NCBI GenBank assembly: GCA_027627225.1
Contig: JAPFQT010000086.1
Coordinates: 682,001-746,000 of the forward strand
Source of the DNA: Congeria kusceri
Taxonomy: Eukaryota > Mollusca > Bivalvia > Myida > Dreissenidae
Direction of reading: 5' to 3'
DNA: 64,000 nucleotides
Shown here piece by piece: positions 1-11,990 of the stretch. The notes under the pieces are model-generated. The model worked only from the letters and a program-made list of their open reading frames with translations. It was not told where the DNA came from and did no database searches. How positions within the stretch are numbered: the stretch's first letter is position 1; each line of letters starts with the position of its first letter. Made by a program: the position numbers and the translations under genes.

Positions 1-500
1 CTTCAAACATAGATATCTTATAGCGAGACCTTGCTTGGGATTACATATGTGGTGGGTGGGGTCAAGGTCACTGTTACTAAAAATAGAATAAACAGTTTCC
101 GCTCAATAACTTGAGAACGCACTGAGATATTTTAATGAAACTTAATACAAACATACCTTATATCGAGACCTCACTTGCGATTGCGTTTAGGGTCAAGGGT
201 CAAGGTCACTGTTACTGAAATAGAAAAACGGTTTCCGCTCAATAACTTTAGAACGCATTGAGATATTTTAATGAAACTTTATACATAGATACTTTATATA
301 GACACCTTGCTTGGGATTGCATATGGGGTGGGTGGGGTCAAGGTCACTGGTACTAAAAATAGAAAAATGGTAACCGCTCAATAACTTAAGAACGCATTGA
401 GATATTTTTATGAAACTTAGTGCATAGATACCTTATATCGAGACCTTGCTTGGGTTTGCATATGGGGTGGGTGTGGTTACGGTCAAGTTTACCATTACTA
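1..500. repeat. Tandem array, ~137-bp unit, cut by window edge
   Basis: About three and a half diverged units. The landmark GCTCAATAACTT recurs near 101, 237 and 376, giving spacings of 136-139 bp. Each unit also carries a GATATTTTAATGAAACTT block, a TATCGAGACCTTGCTTGGG block and a GGTCAAGGTCACTG block. Similar AAGGTCACTGTTACT repeats are common in mollusc genomes (recalled, not searched). It lies in the intron or upstream sequence of the TRIM/NHL gene. The left end runs off the window. No coding potential is seen. Confidence 0.8.
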
Positions 501-787
501 AAAATTTTATTGATGTGCTGACTTTAATGCATTTTGTTTGAAAAATTTGGTTTTCGGGGAATTTCCATGTTTCTTGTTTAAGAAAAAAATGCCAGTAACT
601 CTGACAAGCACTCGAAAAGTCTAGCTAGCTGTCCTCCTACAGCTCTTCTTTTGTTATATGGCTTATCAGCAGGGTCCTTTTGCTTCTGACACTCCTTACT
701 TTATAAGCAATTGGAGCAAAACAGACACTAATGTACCTTCGTTATATTTTATGTGCCAAAGTACGCTTAAATATCCAGTAGAAGACT

Positions 788-1057
788 ATATGAGGCACGT
801 TGTGGGAAAACTGGCCTTAATGCATGTGCGTAAATGTTGTCCCGGATTAGCCTGTGCAGTCCGCACAGGCTAATCCGGGACAGAACTTTAAGCTTTTATG
901 GTATTTTCTGTTTCAAGGAAGTCTCTTCTAAATATAAATCCACTATAGGCGGAAAGTGCCATCCCTGATTAGCCTGTTGCGGAATCCGCACAGGCTGATC
1001 CGGGACGACACATTACGCACATGCATTAAGCCCGATTTTCCCATGACACGCCACATA
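788..1057. mobile_element. MITE with long terminal inverted repeats (TTAGCCTGTGCGG palindrome family)
   Basis: The left arm (788-880) and right arm (about 965-1057) are inverted copies: TTAATGCATGTGCGTAA on the left pairs with TTACGCACATGCATTAA on the right, and both ends carry TGGGAAAA or its complement. Inside each arm is a second palindrome in which CCTGTGC and GCACAGG flank TCCG-type sequence, so the element can fold into nested hairpins. There is no transposase frame, so it is non-autonomous. This palindrome is, from memory, very frequent in dreissenid and other heterodont bivalves. The short frame across 658-873 is repeat sequence, not a gene. The 501-787 stretch before it shows nothing recognisable. 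Confidence 0.75.
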
Positions 1058-1199
1058 ATGTTTTGAAATGGCCAATCTAAACCATCCATCTAATAAGCTT
1101 TGAACTTAGAATATGTATAACAGTATTTTTTATTTTTTTAAGACAAATTTGCCAAATTATTTTAAGCATTTTATTATAATATACTATATTTTGTTTCAG

Positions 1200-3491
1200 A
1201 CAGTGCACCAAAGTGATGCTTGTATCTGAGTGTGTCAAAACCCAGTCAACTGACCTGCAGCAGTTTGCAGTGAAGCTTCAAACAATTCAGGAACAAATGA
1301 ACAATCTTCAGACAAATTGGGAGACCGGCATTAAATCACTGCAGGGTTCATATGATGAACAATTACACAAAATACAAGAAACACGCAGGAAAATAAATGA
1401 CACTTTAGACAATATTGAAAAAATCACTTTGAAGGAAATGAAAAATACACTCACAAGCCTGCAAGCTTCTCTCAAGACTGATGTGAACAACTGCAGTAGG
1501 CTTCGTGACGACTTGAAAATACTGCATGAAGCCATTCAGGACATAAGTGATATGAGCATGAAAGAACTCTCTTTTATAGCGAGCAAGAAATGTAGCGACA
1601 AAATACAACAGTCTGAAACATATTTGAAGGAGAACTCTGTTCAGGTTAAAAGTTCACTAACATTCCAGCCTAACAGTGACATTGAGCAGTACTTGTCCAA
1701 ACTGTCAGGTCTGGGGAGGATCGTACACAGTACCCAGGCATTGACAGTGCAGGGAAACCCAGACCAAGTATTGACTGTTAAAGGAAAGTCAGAGTATAAT
1801 GTGCGCATACCAAGTGATTCATCATCATGCAGTATCAGAGGCATATGTGTTCTCCCTGATGGCCAGATTCTTGTTGTAGACCACAGTAATAACAAATTAA
1901 AGCTGCTGGGCCAGCAGTACAGGGTGCTTACTCATTGTGATGTGTCTACTTATCCACATGACATATGTCATATAACACACAGTGAAGTTGCTGTTACTGT
2001 GAATGATGCTAACACACATGAGATCCAGTTTATCTCTGTCAACAATGGGCAGCTGGTAAAGGGCAGGAAGCTTCAGTTACGACATCACTGTGAAGGTATC
2101 GCCCACCACCAGGGGGAGCTGTATGTCACTGATGGTAGAGCACTGTACAAGTACACGCTGAGTGGGAAACTGGTCAGCAAGCTGTATAAGGATACATCCG
2201 GTGGTGATACAGGTTAGAATCGTGGCGGGTTCATCCGGATATTATTAGAAATATGTATCATAAAGTAATTGTAAGACTGCATAGTTGTAGAATGTACGTG
2301 TGTCAGTTTAAGTTTACAACAGCAGTTAAGAATGATTTTCAGTATTATTGATTTATATATATGAGTAATCATGTATTTTGACTGTCACTACATGGCACGT
2401 CTATAAATAGATACTGAGTGCTTTTCAATGACACACCTTGTGACCTATTGTTTAAACTTTGTGATTTGGAAATAACTATACATGTATAATGACTTTTATA
2501 ATTAACGTTGCTTCATAACATTATATTCAATCAATAAACCTCAAATTGTTGTATTTGAAATTTGAGAAATTTCCTTATTTATGTTTATAAAATTATAAAA
2601 TTAACAACAGTTACTGGCTTTTATAACCGGTGAAGAAGAACTAGATAGAAAAGTTCCAATCCCATTTGTTTTGAAACATTATTTTCTTGTAGTAAAATGT
2701 TACAAACGTAACTACAGTCACAATGTTGTACGTGCACATGTATGAAATATGTCAGCTCGTGTCAATTTCACTAATATGTCAATATATTGTAATTACGTAT
2801 ACATGTATAGGAAATCCATTATTACTGCATATAGTTACATCAGCTGACACATTCATGCGTACACGTTCATTGTACCGTGTAATGGTTTACATCTGTGTAA
2901 TTGTGGTAAATGCAATTCTAACTTACCAGTCAACGTGTCAAACTTTAAGGCAATAAACTGATACAGGACCTTCCTGTCACACTAAAATATTTATTATTAT
3001 TGGATTTTATGCAGATCTTTAAGACGCGTAATTGTCTGTTTAACGACGCATTAATAATACGATGTCACTGCAGTTTGTGTATTAACGTTATTAAACATTT
3101 AAAGTAATTTAATATCTCGATGTGACTCTGTTTTGCAGTACGGAGGTGTGCTGTGAGTCCCACTGGGGATCGTATATACATCATCAACTACTCCCAGCAC
3201 AAGCTCCTCACCCTGGCCAGGGATGGGTCAGTGCTCTCTACATTGGAGGACCCTGGACTACGACTCCCAGAGGCTGTACATGTGACACCTGCAGGCCAGG
3301 TGTTGGTCTGTGGATGGCAGTCCCACACTATCATACAGGTGGACAGGGAGGGCAGGAAGAAGCTGGCCACTCTGTCTACAGGCAGGGATGGAGTGAGGTA
3401 CCCAGTGTCAGTCTGCTACAACAGGCACACAGCCTCCATCATTGTGGGACGATATGACAACAACAACATCCTGGTGTTCAAAGTGCAATAG
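1200..3491 (+). CDS. TRIM/NHL-repeat protein, C-terminal two exons (1200-2212 and 3139-3491)
   Basis: These are the last two coding exons of a TRIM-type protein, probably an E3 ligase-like or RNA-binding regulator of the TRIM2/3/56/71 kind. An acceptor (TTTTGTTTCAG) ends at 1199. The donor CAG/GTTAGA follows 2212 and the acceptor TTTTGCAG ends at 3138. The phase-1 junction restores GTA and keeps the frame to a TAG at 3489-3491, giving about 454 residues here. The first ~150 residues are heptad-rich coiled coil (LQQFAVKLQTIQEQMNNLQ). NHL-type blades follow: IRGICVLPDGQILVVDHSNN, then EGIAHHQGELYVTDG in the first exon, and CAVSPTGDRIYIINYSQHKL, HVTPAGQVLVCGWQSHTI and VCYNRHTASIIVGRYDNN in the second. 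About six blades fit one propeller. RING and B-box exons are not visible and should lie upstream. Ligase activity is therefore inferred from the family only. Confidence 0.85.
2213..3138 (+). other. Intron of the TRIM/NHL gene
   Basis: This phase-1 intron has a GTTAGA donor and a TTTTGCAG acceptor and is AT-rich. It contains AATAAA hexamers near 2534 and 2952. Use of either would end the message after the third blade, giving a shortened propeller with the intronic tail GTTAG (stop at 2215-2217). No repeat insertion is seen. Confidence 0.75.
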
Positions 3492-5070
3492 CTTACTTTT
3501 ACATGTATCAGACTTTGTATAATAACAAATATGGTTATCTTAAAATGACAGTTTGTAAGTTAGAAATGATATATTATGTACTGTGTTATATTTCTGTGTA
3601 ATATACTTTTATCATAATTATGTCAGTATGACTTTGGAACCAATATTCTGCGTTATTTGTATCAAATAAGTGTTTTTGCATTTGTCCTTAACTTAACAAG
3701 TTATATATGATGTATGTTAAAGGACAAATACCTGGGACAATTTTAATTTAGGAGTCAATGTGTGTACAGAAATATACATGTACAATGTACATGACAATTG
3801 CTATTTTTAGACTGTCATTTGTACACATATTTGAGAAATGTATTTGATCAATTACTTGAAAACATGACACTGTAATGTTATATAAATACTGGTTTTTGAC
3901 ATATGAAGGATTTATTTTAATTATCTGCATTGAAAAGACATTGATGATTTGAGTATTGTTTAGTTTAATCATATAAAAAGAAAACATGATGTTAAATTGG
4001 TTAATTGTATTTAGTTTTATACTGATGATGATTTAACATCGTTTATTATAACATTGACACTTGTGCTGGAAGTTAAGTGAAAACAATCGGACATAAATAA
4101 CTTACCTGCTCGTAGTGTTGGATGCATATGCATTTTCTGTTCTGTGTAACTGATGTATGTTAATCTTCAGACAATGGAGACAATTAAGATATATAATTAT
4201 TTTTCATGTATTTAAACATTTATTGAAAATGCATTGATGACATAATTAAACATATGTGATGATTGTTGTACTGTTTTTTATGTAGCACGTTATAACAACA
4301 AACTTTATATTGTGCGTGTGAATAAAATTTTGATTCTTTCACCTTTGTCTTCGGTGTCATTTATAAACATTGAACTAACTGTTTATATTATTTAAACTTG
4401 TACGTGATTACTGCGATATTGTTCAGTGACAAGGTATTGATATGCAGATAATTATTACATTAATTAACATTAACTGTTAAAATAGCATATACAAATAACC
4501 ATTTAGCCCGTAAAGTATGGAAGAAAAGATAGATACCTTAATTGAAGGTATTAAAAAACTTTGATGCTCATGCACAAATTCGCCTCATGAACAAAAAACA
4601 GTTATTTTGTTAAGTCCCTTTGTCCGTCATTATAAAGCATGTTGAAATATAACTGTATACTTATTAAGGTAATTTTACTGTCAGTCAGTAATGGAACAGG
4701 GTAAACGTTTCTCTGCAAATCGTATGCATAAATCAAAAACGTCATGATCAGTGTTTCTCTGATTAATTTAAAGGCACTTACAAGGTCTAAAAAGTTAAAC
4801 TTGTCATCAAGAACATTCCTGCCAAGTTAGATTTAAAGGCACTAAGCGGTTTCAGAGAAGTTGTTAAGTAAATGGTTTACGTCGACGACAGATGATATTA
4901 ATATGGAAGTCCACTCTTCTGAGTCAGAAGCTATACCTCATCTTGATTTTCGGTACTAAATTGCTCGATTATCGCCGTATACTAAAAACAGTTTCACATG
5001 GCATCATACCCTTTTTTAAACTAAGAAACATAATTCATGAAATGTACATAATCTGAAATGAGCATATGAC
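3492..5070 (+). other. 3' UTR of TRIM/NHL gene and following non-coding DNA
   Basis: AT-rich sequence without codon-like structure. The stretch up to the poly(A) signal at 4321 is the likely 3' UTR, about 0.85 kb. Beyond it I see no gene or clear repeat. Apparent short frames here are ordinary AT-rich noise. Confidence 0.55.
4321..4326 (+). terminator. Poly(A) signal AATAAA for the TRIM/NHL gene
   Basis: A canonical AATAAA is followed within about 30 bases by a T- and GT-rich stretch (TTCTTTCACCTTTGTCTTCG), the usual layout of a cleavage site. It is the best-formed signal downstream of the stop at 3491. Confidence 0.55.
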
Positions 5071-5074
5071 AGTT

Positions 5075-5134
5075 AGGACTAGAATAAACCAAAGTCATAG
5101 ACACTATTACTCGTAGCCGGTTTATTCTAGTCCT
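5075..5134. repeat. Perfect 16-bp inverted repeat (hairpin)
   Basis: AGGACTAGAATAAACC (5075-5090) is matched by its exact complement at 5119-5134, leaving a 28-base loop. It is isolated, with no gene nearby. It could be the remains of a foldback element. Confidence 0.7.
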
Positions 5135-5404
5135 GGATGTGTCGAGGATTGTTCTCGACACAGGCCATCATCTGGCAGGATCAAATGTTGTTTCAGTCAC
5201 CAATATGTGGCGTATTTAAACATTCCCGAGTATATTTCCTGGGTAGAACCAGTACTAAGTGTGAAAGATTCACTACATTACTGTACATTCAATTGATAAT
5301 TTATAGCAGATTGGAATATGCTTAGGTTTTTGTCATGTGTTTAATGTCTTAATTAGATAGAGAGACCTGAAATGTGTGGACTGACACCTGCATATGCTCA
5401 TAGA

Positions 5405-5478
5405 AACGAGCATCATGATCGTTAGACTGAGCATCATGCTCTTCATACGGCCTTGTACTATTTAGCATGATGCTCGGT
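5405..5478. repeat. Cluster of GAGCATCATG / CATGATGCTC short palindromes
   Basis: Three GAGCATCATG-like words and the reverse word AGCATGATGCTC occur within about 70 bases. The middle one (GAGCATCATGCTC) is itself palindromic. No further structure is seen. Confidence 0.5.
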
Positions 5479-7060
5479 TTTAACACATGCACAATATTGG
5501 CTGATTAATATGTGCGATCAATTGATTTATGTTTGGATATATATCATCACACAGCAAAAAACTTAAGAACAACTGTAAATCTTACTTGGAATGATATATT
5601 TTATGTTTTAAGTGATATGATGGTATGTGATGTTACGTCAATAGCCCAATTTGTCACATTGACCTCGCATACCATTCTTTTCTTGAAACGTTGGTCATTT
5701 TATATAGTCCGCTAACCTGTTTTTGAACGGGCAAACAGGAAAGGTTTCTAAATTATTAATTGTTAAACATTGTATAAAATGATCAGCATGTTGTATGCTT
5801 GGTAGGGTCTTCCTTTAGTGGTGAACATTATAAATATGGCAGATAAATTGTCTATAAAAAGTCAACAACAATCAGTGTGTTACAGTATGTCTATTAAAAC
5901 ATAAGAAACCAATACAGAAATATATATAGTACTACACTGCTAGGCACATGCTCTTTGTTGATTTCAAGAATCACGTGAATATCATGTGACACAAAGTTGC
6001 ATTACCGTAACATCGTGTGGATAAAATGATCGACTGTAAAATATTGGTGTTTACAATTCAGTGTGTATTTAAAATACATCAGTTAATGAACTACAGGAAA
6101 ACAAGTATAACATATAATTGAAGTGTATGTTAGATATTGCATATCTATTTCTTACCTTAATGATATTTCTTTCAAATTTAAACTCATAAATATAAATTAA
6201 CATTAGTTTACCAAAAAGCACGACATACACGTGCTCTGCATACTAACTAGTGTGAGACCAAGGAAACGGCATGTTTATTACGCGTAACGTCTTGTTATAT
6301 ATTGCATACTAAAATATATCATAGAAACTACTGTTTTTTACACAAAGCAAGGACGAAGTGTTGCGTTTGTTGCGTGCATATGTGAAACACCCAACTAACA
6401 TGTTTTTTATCAGTCCAGAAACACACATTTTATTGCATCGTCAAATTATACAATAAACTTGAGACAACCTCAAAGTTTACATACTGCTAATCGGATTAAG
6501 TTTCCAACATCAGATTCGTCAAAGTTGGAAATGTCTATTAACAATTAAACAATTAAGCATACAATTCAACATGATCGGTTAGCTATCGGTATAAAGAACC
6601 TCTTATGCATTGACTTCTGTCCGTCACCAAATTGTATTTCATTCACAAATAAGCCTTAATAGTTAAACCAGTGTTGACCAAACATTCACACGTAATCTGT
6701 TGAAACTAGTCAGGTCTGGCAAGTAAAACCAGTTATTGATCCTGTTAGGTAAACTAAATCCTGTTCTTATATTCCCTGTATCACCCATTTCACCACTGAT
6801 CTTATTTAAACTTGCTAAATTTTAAGTGGAAAGTAATTTAATGTTAGGAGAGGTAGAAATTTTTAAATAACACTTGGAATTTCAATTAGATCATTACCTT
6901 TCATGAAATGAAATCAAAATAAAACTTTTGTGGACAATGAGTTAGACAGATTAGTTTAATTAATTATATTTTGTAAATACTTTGCGCAGCAAGTGGTTCT
7001 GAGATCTTCCAACCAAATTTTTATTTGTATATCTTCGTTTACAATTTCAGTGATTGATTC
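5479..7060. other. AT-rich intergenic stretch
   Basis: I find no coding blocks, tRNA-like heads or clear repeats. The right end may hold the 3' UTR of the minus-strand gene that follows. TTTATT (AATAAA on the minus strand) occurs at about 7020, only about 40 bases past that gene's stop. Confidence 0.5.
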
Positions 7061-8541
7061 CTATCCGTCCACTGCAGTCTTGCTCTGATACTTAACAATG
7101 TTGTTTGTGAGATTCTGAGGCTGATTTCTGTTGTCATGGTTGTAGATTGGGGCAAATGCATCTCTCATTTCCAGTCGCAATTCATCCCGTCTTTGTATAA
7201 AAACTTGAATCTTTGATTAAAGAAAACCAAAATCATATCTGTAAGTATTGTAGTAAGAGTACAATTATAGTTTGTATTAATGCATGACATGGGTTAACAA
7301 GTAATGTGTTAAATACTTATAAAGTAATAAGTAGCTGGTCTAATAATTTCAGTAGAAAACTGACAGTAATTCCAAGTGCTGATTAATTGGGTGTTACAAT
7401 TACAGGGAGAGAACTCTGTTAGACTCCAAACTAAAACAACCACAGTTATCTCCCCTGCATTATTGATATGAGTTGGTTGATCAACTTGTGGGGTTATTTT
7501 AAAGCAATGGTGAAATATACAAGGTTAAATACTTGAACAAAATGTCTGTTATTTTTGTACAATAACTCTGAGAAGAAAGGATTAAAGATGCAACTTTAAA
7601 GTTATATGTGAGGGTCTTAAATATGTTATAACATGAGTAGCTTAAGTCCACTAGTATCATATATATATAATCATGTGCATTAATAGTAATGAAAAGACAT
7701 ATAAAAGTTTGAATGAAAATTGTATGCCAGATAATCACAATAAATTATATTTTGTGTTGTAACATGATATTGAAATTAATTATTTTGATTGATAAAAATA
7801 GAAAGTTAAGCCTGTTATTTTTAATACAGTTTAAAAAATTGGACTGAGGTGATTTATTAAAGGTAACGTTTGAAAAATTGCATCGATGCTCATACTTGAA
7901 AACAATATGTACTGGTTCTACTACGCAAACAGACTTAGGCATGTCTGACTACATGTGTTATACACACTAAATAACAAAATATGTTATTGACCTTGCACAT
8001 GTTAATAATGCAGCCTGTTTCTGTCGCTCGTTAAGTAGCCGCCGTTCTGCAAATTCACTTAGTCTCTGACGACACCTTCGTTTCCTACAATGCCCTCCTG
8101 CAGATGACCATATCTGTTCATTACAACCTACCAGATGCACTGCTATTACTGTAATATGTTCCTTTTTATACAGCCTAAATTACTGTTGTAACCTATTTTA
8201 GTACTTTATTAATTGTACATGCAGTAACCGTAAATGCTCAAAATTTATTTAATCATTTTACATTTCTTTTAATGGCAAACACAGTTTAAAATCCTGTTTT
8301 TATAGTTTTGTTCCCTATTGTTCATGTGTCAATAACAATTCTTTCAGTCATAATAAATTACAATGACAGTTCATGTTTGATCATGGAAATTCTCACCAAT
8401 GCATCTAGCAGATGTTGAGACAATTTGACTCTTTGAGGAGTATGCAGGGTATTAGTATTCACCAAACTGAAAACATTATCAGAAATGTTACCTGTTATAT
8501 CTGAACCACTTTTAATATCACTTGTCAGTGTATAATGGCTA
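7061..8541 (-). CDS. Unrecognised basic protein, C-terminal three exons (about 8541-8397, 8161-7992, 7190-7061)
   Basis: Three coding blocks read right to left join in frame. The first ends SQHLLDAL at 8397, followed by a GTGAGA donor (phase 0). The second runs 8161-7992, starts EHITVIAVHLVGCNE, contains the strongly basic run GHCRKRRCRQRLSEFAERR and NERQKQAALLTCA, and ends at a GTCAAT donor in phase 2. The third (7190-7061) begins with the base that completes an Arg codon, reads RRDELRLEMRDAFAPIYNHD and ends SKTAVDG-stop (TAG at 7061-7063). The acceptors are AAAAAG and TACAAAG, both with weak pyrimidine tracts. The 5' end of the first block is uncertain (8541 assumes GTGCAG as acceptor). About 150 residues are visible; upstream exons were not found. 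I do not recognise the family. The basic, charged second exon could bind nucleic acid or form a helix, but that is inference. Confidence 0.55.
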
Positions 8542-8689
8542 CTGCACGTTGTTTTGGTAGCATATTATTCTGTGTTACTGCTTGTTGTTGTTAATAAGTG
8601 TACTGTGACCAGTTTCCTAATAAGTATGTGATACCTTCTGTTACTGATTAATGGTGATCACAGAAAAATAATGATAATGATTGTGGTTG

Positions 8690-8745
8690 TGGAAATGATG
8701 ATGATGATGACGATGATGATGATTATGATGAGAATGAGGTTGACA

Positions 8746-8788
<43 letters not shown>

Positions 8789-8832
8789 CGATGATGATGA
8801 TGATGATGATTATGATGAGAATGAGGTTGACA

Positions 8833-8866
<34 letters not shown>

Positions 8867-9060
8867 CAATGATGATGATTATGATTATGACAATGATGAG
8901 AATGAGGTTGACAATGATGATGATGATGATGATTATGGAGTTGGTGATTAGTCTGATGATGATCTTGTTGCTCGTGTGATGATAGTGATTCTCTTCATGA
9001 CGATCATGATGACAATGATAATGTTGATGAAGACAATGATGAAAATATATCATGATATGT
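8690..9060. repeat. (ATG)n microsatellite with a nested ~70-90-bp higher-order unit
   Basis: Long runs of GAT/ATG triplets. A block reading GATTATGATGAGAATGAGG then TTGACAATGATG recurs three times, so a larger unit was itself duplicated. Open frames on both strands (Met-rich forward, Ile-rich reverse) are products of the triplet repeat. Confidence 0.9.
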
Positions 9061-9291
9061 TACTTAAATGTTGGTCAGCTGAGGTGCTTTTCAAGACGAG
9101 GATTTGTGAGTGTTATACGAGTATAGTTTGACACAATAAACTTAAGATAAATAATAGATCATTATAAGAAGATATAAAAATTTCAAAACTGTTTTAGAAA
9201 AAATACAATTAATATGAATCCTGAATATCATTACATACATGTAACTGGTGTAAACTGTTAAAGGTCACTATAGGGGAGTGATTGTGCACCT

Positions 9292-9366
9292 GCCGGGTTA
9301 GCTCAGTTGGTAGAGCACTCGCCATGTTAGCGAGAGGTCCCGGGTTCGAGTCCCGGACTGGCTGCA
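9292..9366 (+). mobile_element. tRNA-like SINE head
   Basis: An A box (TTAGCTCAGTTGGTAGAGC) and a B box (GGTTCGAGTCCC) are correctly spaced, and an anticodon arm CTCGC-CATGTTA-GCGAG closes. The two acceptor halves do not pair and position 33 is not T, so this is not a working tRNA gene. It is probably the 5' part of a tRNA-derived SINE; the sequence to about 9420 may be its body. Confidence 0.6.
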
Positions 9367-9896
9367 CTATGTTCTCACCCTGTGACCTCATAGCATTTAT
9401 TACTGCATCATGCAATTGGTGTTTTACAATTAATGTGAATTGATTGAATTAATATTTTCTGATCTAGGTTCTTTTTTAATTTTCTAATATATTGGTATTC
9501 TTTAAGTTTACTGGGGTTAGGGTTGAAAGTAAAATGTTATGCAGTTAGTAAGGATTTTCACTCGCAGTTATAATCTTTAATTTTACAATTTCATAATTGA
9601 TATGTTGAAACGCTCAACAGTTGGCAGTTTAAGTTTACGGTTAGGGTTAGGATTTAACTTATGTTGGAAAATGTGCCACTCATACTGAACCAGTTTAAAA
9701 CTACATGCAAAATCTGAAATGGTCAAAGGGAGATAACCTGCTCTAGGCAGAATAATTGACAATTCTACCTGGTGACAGACTGATTTGCACAGCGATGAGT
9801 TTGAACGCTTAACATGTTCTTATTGTAGAGCATAGTATGAGTATTTGATACAACATAAGTATTAAAATGAAATGGATTTAGCACCACATCTGTGGG
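9367..9896. other. Non-coding stretch with short TTAGGG words
   Basis: AT-rich. GGTTAGGGTTAGG near 9642 and GGGTTAGGGTTG near 9515 resemble telomere repeats but amount to only two units each. Nothing else is recognised. Confidence 0.5.
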
Positions 9897-10400
9897 TTAA
9901 AGGGACTATGTCATCGAAAAGGGCCTCAAGGGGGCAATTTTTAGAATAAAATCTGAAATTGATAGATAAATGCTGGCATATGATAACGGTTATAACATGG
10001 TATATATAATGGGAAAAGAGTTTACGCATTCTGAGATAAAAATCAATTTATAATATGGGTTGTGTTTGTTTGCCCCTTTTCCTATTTACATTTTGATGTC
10101 AGAATTGTGAGCATTTGGTATAACCAGAGTTAACGCATGACTTCTTACCAAGCATGATGGCGCAGTTGATTAAAGCGCTGTCTACTGTCATTTCTGCGAA
10201 TGGTTCCTAAGTCGTGAGTTCAATACCTGCTAGGGGTTGTAATTTTTGCTGACATTTTTGCTAATTTGTTTTTATCAAATATCTTATTGTGTATGATATT
10301 ATTTTTATTTATTTAATGCTCAGTTCTTAGTAAAGCGCATTTCTATAAAATAATATAATTTATAGTGCAATAGGAAGCCAATGTTCTGATGATTCTTTAA
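9897..10400 (+). mobile_element. TTAA-bordered element with internal tRNA-like region, copy 1
   Basis: It starts TTAAAGGGACTATGTCATCG and ends at TTAA (10397-10400). It aligns along most of its length with the reverse complement of 49717-50175, including GAGATAAAAATCA, GACGTCAGAATT-type, AAAGCGCTGTCTACTGT and TTTGTTTTTATCAAATATC blocks. TTAA at both ends is the target site of piggyBac-type transposons. There is no transposase, so it is non-autonomous. Around 10150-10240 a tRNA-like A box (TGGCGCAGTTGATTAAAGCG) and a B box (GAGTTCAATACCTG) sit inside it. The right inverted repeat is eroded. Confidence 0.65.
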
Positions 10401-10513
10401 AGAATCCTTCAATGATTAGGGAAGTAATTTTCATTAGGCCAAAAATAAAATTACTTTTTTTTCCCTTTCCCAACCGACCCACTGAAATTGCCGCGACCCT
10501 AAATATTTGCCGA

Positions 10514-10784
10514 GCCGGCTAGCTCAGTTGGTAGAGTGCTGGACTACAAATCCGAGGATCGCGGGTACCATTCCCAGCCCGGCCACATAACTTTTGTGGG
10601 GATTGGTCATGAAATTATTTCTACGGCCATTCTCCCCCTACCTCTGATTCAAGTAGGGCAGTTGTCAGTTACTGACATAAGTATGTGCACTCAGTACTGG
10701 TAAACCAGCTTACCCAGGAAAAGTGCGAGTAGGTTAACTGACTGAAATACTGTTGAATACGGCAAAAAATCCAAACAAACAAAC
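10514..10784 (+). mobile_element. Near-complete tRNA-derived SINE
   Basis: The head (10514-10584) has GCCGGCT paired with AGCCCGGCC-type 3' sequence, an A box TAGCTCAGTTGGTAGAGTG, a loop CTACAAA and a decayed B box (GGTACCATTCCC). The body contains GGCAGTTGTCAGTTACTG, GTATGTGCACTCAGTACTGG, AGGTTAACTGACTG and AAATACTGTTGAATACGGC, a body I recall as widespread in bivalves (RUDI/Meta-type; the name is uncertain). The tail is (CAAA)n. It depends on a LINE elsewhere for movement. Confidence 0.8.
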
Positions 10785-11990
10785 ATTTGTTCGGGTTTCA
10801 AGGGGGTAAAAATATTTTATACTGCTCCGAGTACAAAATGGTATGAAACTCGGTGGTTATGAATGAAACACGATGGTTAGAAATCAACCCAAGCGTGATT
10901 CCCGGCGCGCATTTATCACTTAGTAGAATTTTCCACACAGTGCTACTTAAGCGCAGGGAACCACTTTAACCTAGAGGGTGGACCAAACCATTTACGTGTA
11001 TGTGAAGGTTATTAAGGAAAAAACACTCTTGATGGATTCATTGGATATGATTACATAAGATTGGTTGAGGTCCAATAATTAAGTTTTACACACCTGTACA
11101 CTAATTAAAGTTATAGTAGACTGATCAGCTGCAAACAAAATGGCAGACATTGCGATCGTCAGTGAATGTTATATTTGCTATTTGCTTAATTCATAATTGT
11201 TAAATTGAAATGAAAATCTGTTTTTATTCATGAAACACTGAGTTTCAAGATAACTGTTACTACAAGTTTACTGAAATAAATCTTATCATGTCATTTACTA
11301 TATTTGTCAGAATATACAAAAATGGAAACTGAAAGTGAAAGTACAAAATCAGTGACTAAAATAAAAAATTAGACAAATATCATGTATACAGTGTATATAC
11401 ATGGTTTCAATATAGAATGACTTATTCAGATAATTCAGGATTGATCTGCATTTGGTGTAAGGATGCTAGAAGTAATTTATTGTAGTAGCTAAAAATAATA
11501 TTTAAAAAATCAAGAGTGTGCTATTGTGTCAACATTTCTAAAAAATAATACATGAAAAAAGCTCTTGTTGAGTTTGTCTACAATGTTGATAATTTTTGAA
11601 TGGATAATATAAATCTGAAACACTGTTGAAAAACAATGACAAGCTAATTTGTTTTATGTTACAGTGTGTCATCGGAATTTGGAACAAATTAAAGATGGCA
11701 GATTTAAGTTACTGGCAACACATTTTCCATATGTTGGACTTGTTTGCATGTTTATATCACAAAAATTATGTATAGCTAATTGATTATGATTTCAATATGA
11801 GTAGCTATTGTCAGTTTTCAAAGTCCACTGAAGGTCTGTGAATGGATTAGTTTGTTATAACAAGCAAATAACTTTAAACTGAGTCTTTCTTTTTGTACTT
11901 TTCTGTAAGTATCCTATAACTTGTCTGCATCAGGTTGGAACCATTGTTCCATATGTTGGTTGTCTATTATGTTGTGTAGTTTTCTTTAGT
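10785..11990. other. AT-rich intergenic stretch
   Basis: I see no dependable exon or repeat. A minus-strand frame preceded by ACTTACAG near 11900 is open for about 27 codons, but nothing supports it as an exon of the 7-8.5 kb gene. Confidence 0.4.

Noticed and set aside
658..873. 71-codon frame as a small gene
   Set aside because: Its second half is the terminal palindrome of a MITE and its start lies in unremarkable intron-like DNA.
8671..8979. Met-rich forward and Ile-rich reverse frames as proteins
   Set aside because: Direct products of an ATG/GAT triplet microsatellite.
9292..9366. Functional tRNA gene
   Set aside because: Acceptor halves do not pair and position 33 is not T, although the A and B boxes are good. 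A SINE head is the better reading; the same holds for 10514, 32395 and 36911.
9515..9655. Interstitial telomere repeat
   Set aside because: Only two TTAGGG units at each spot, too few to distinguish from chance.
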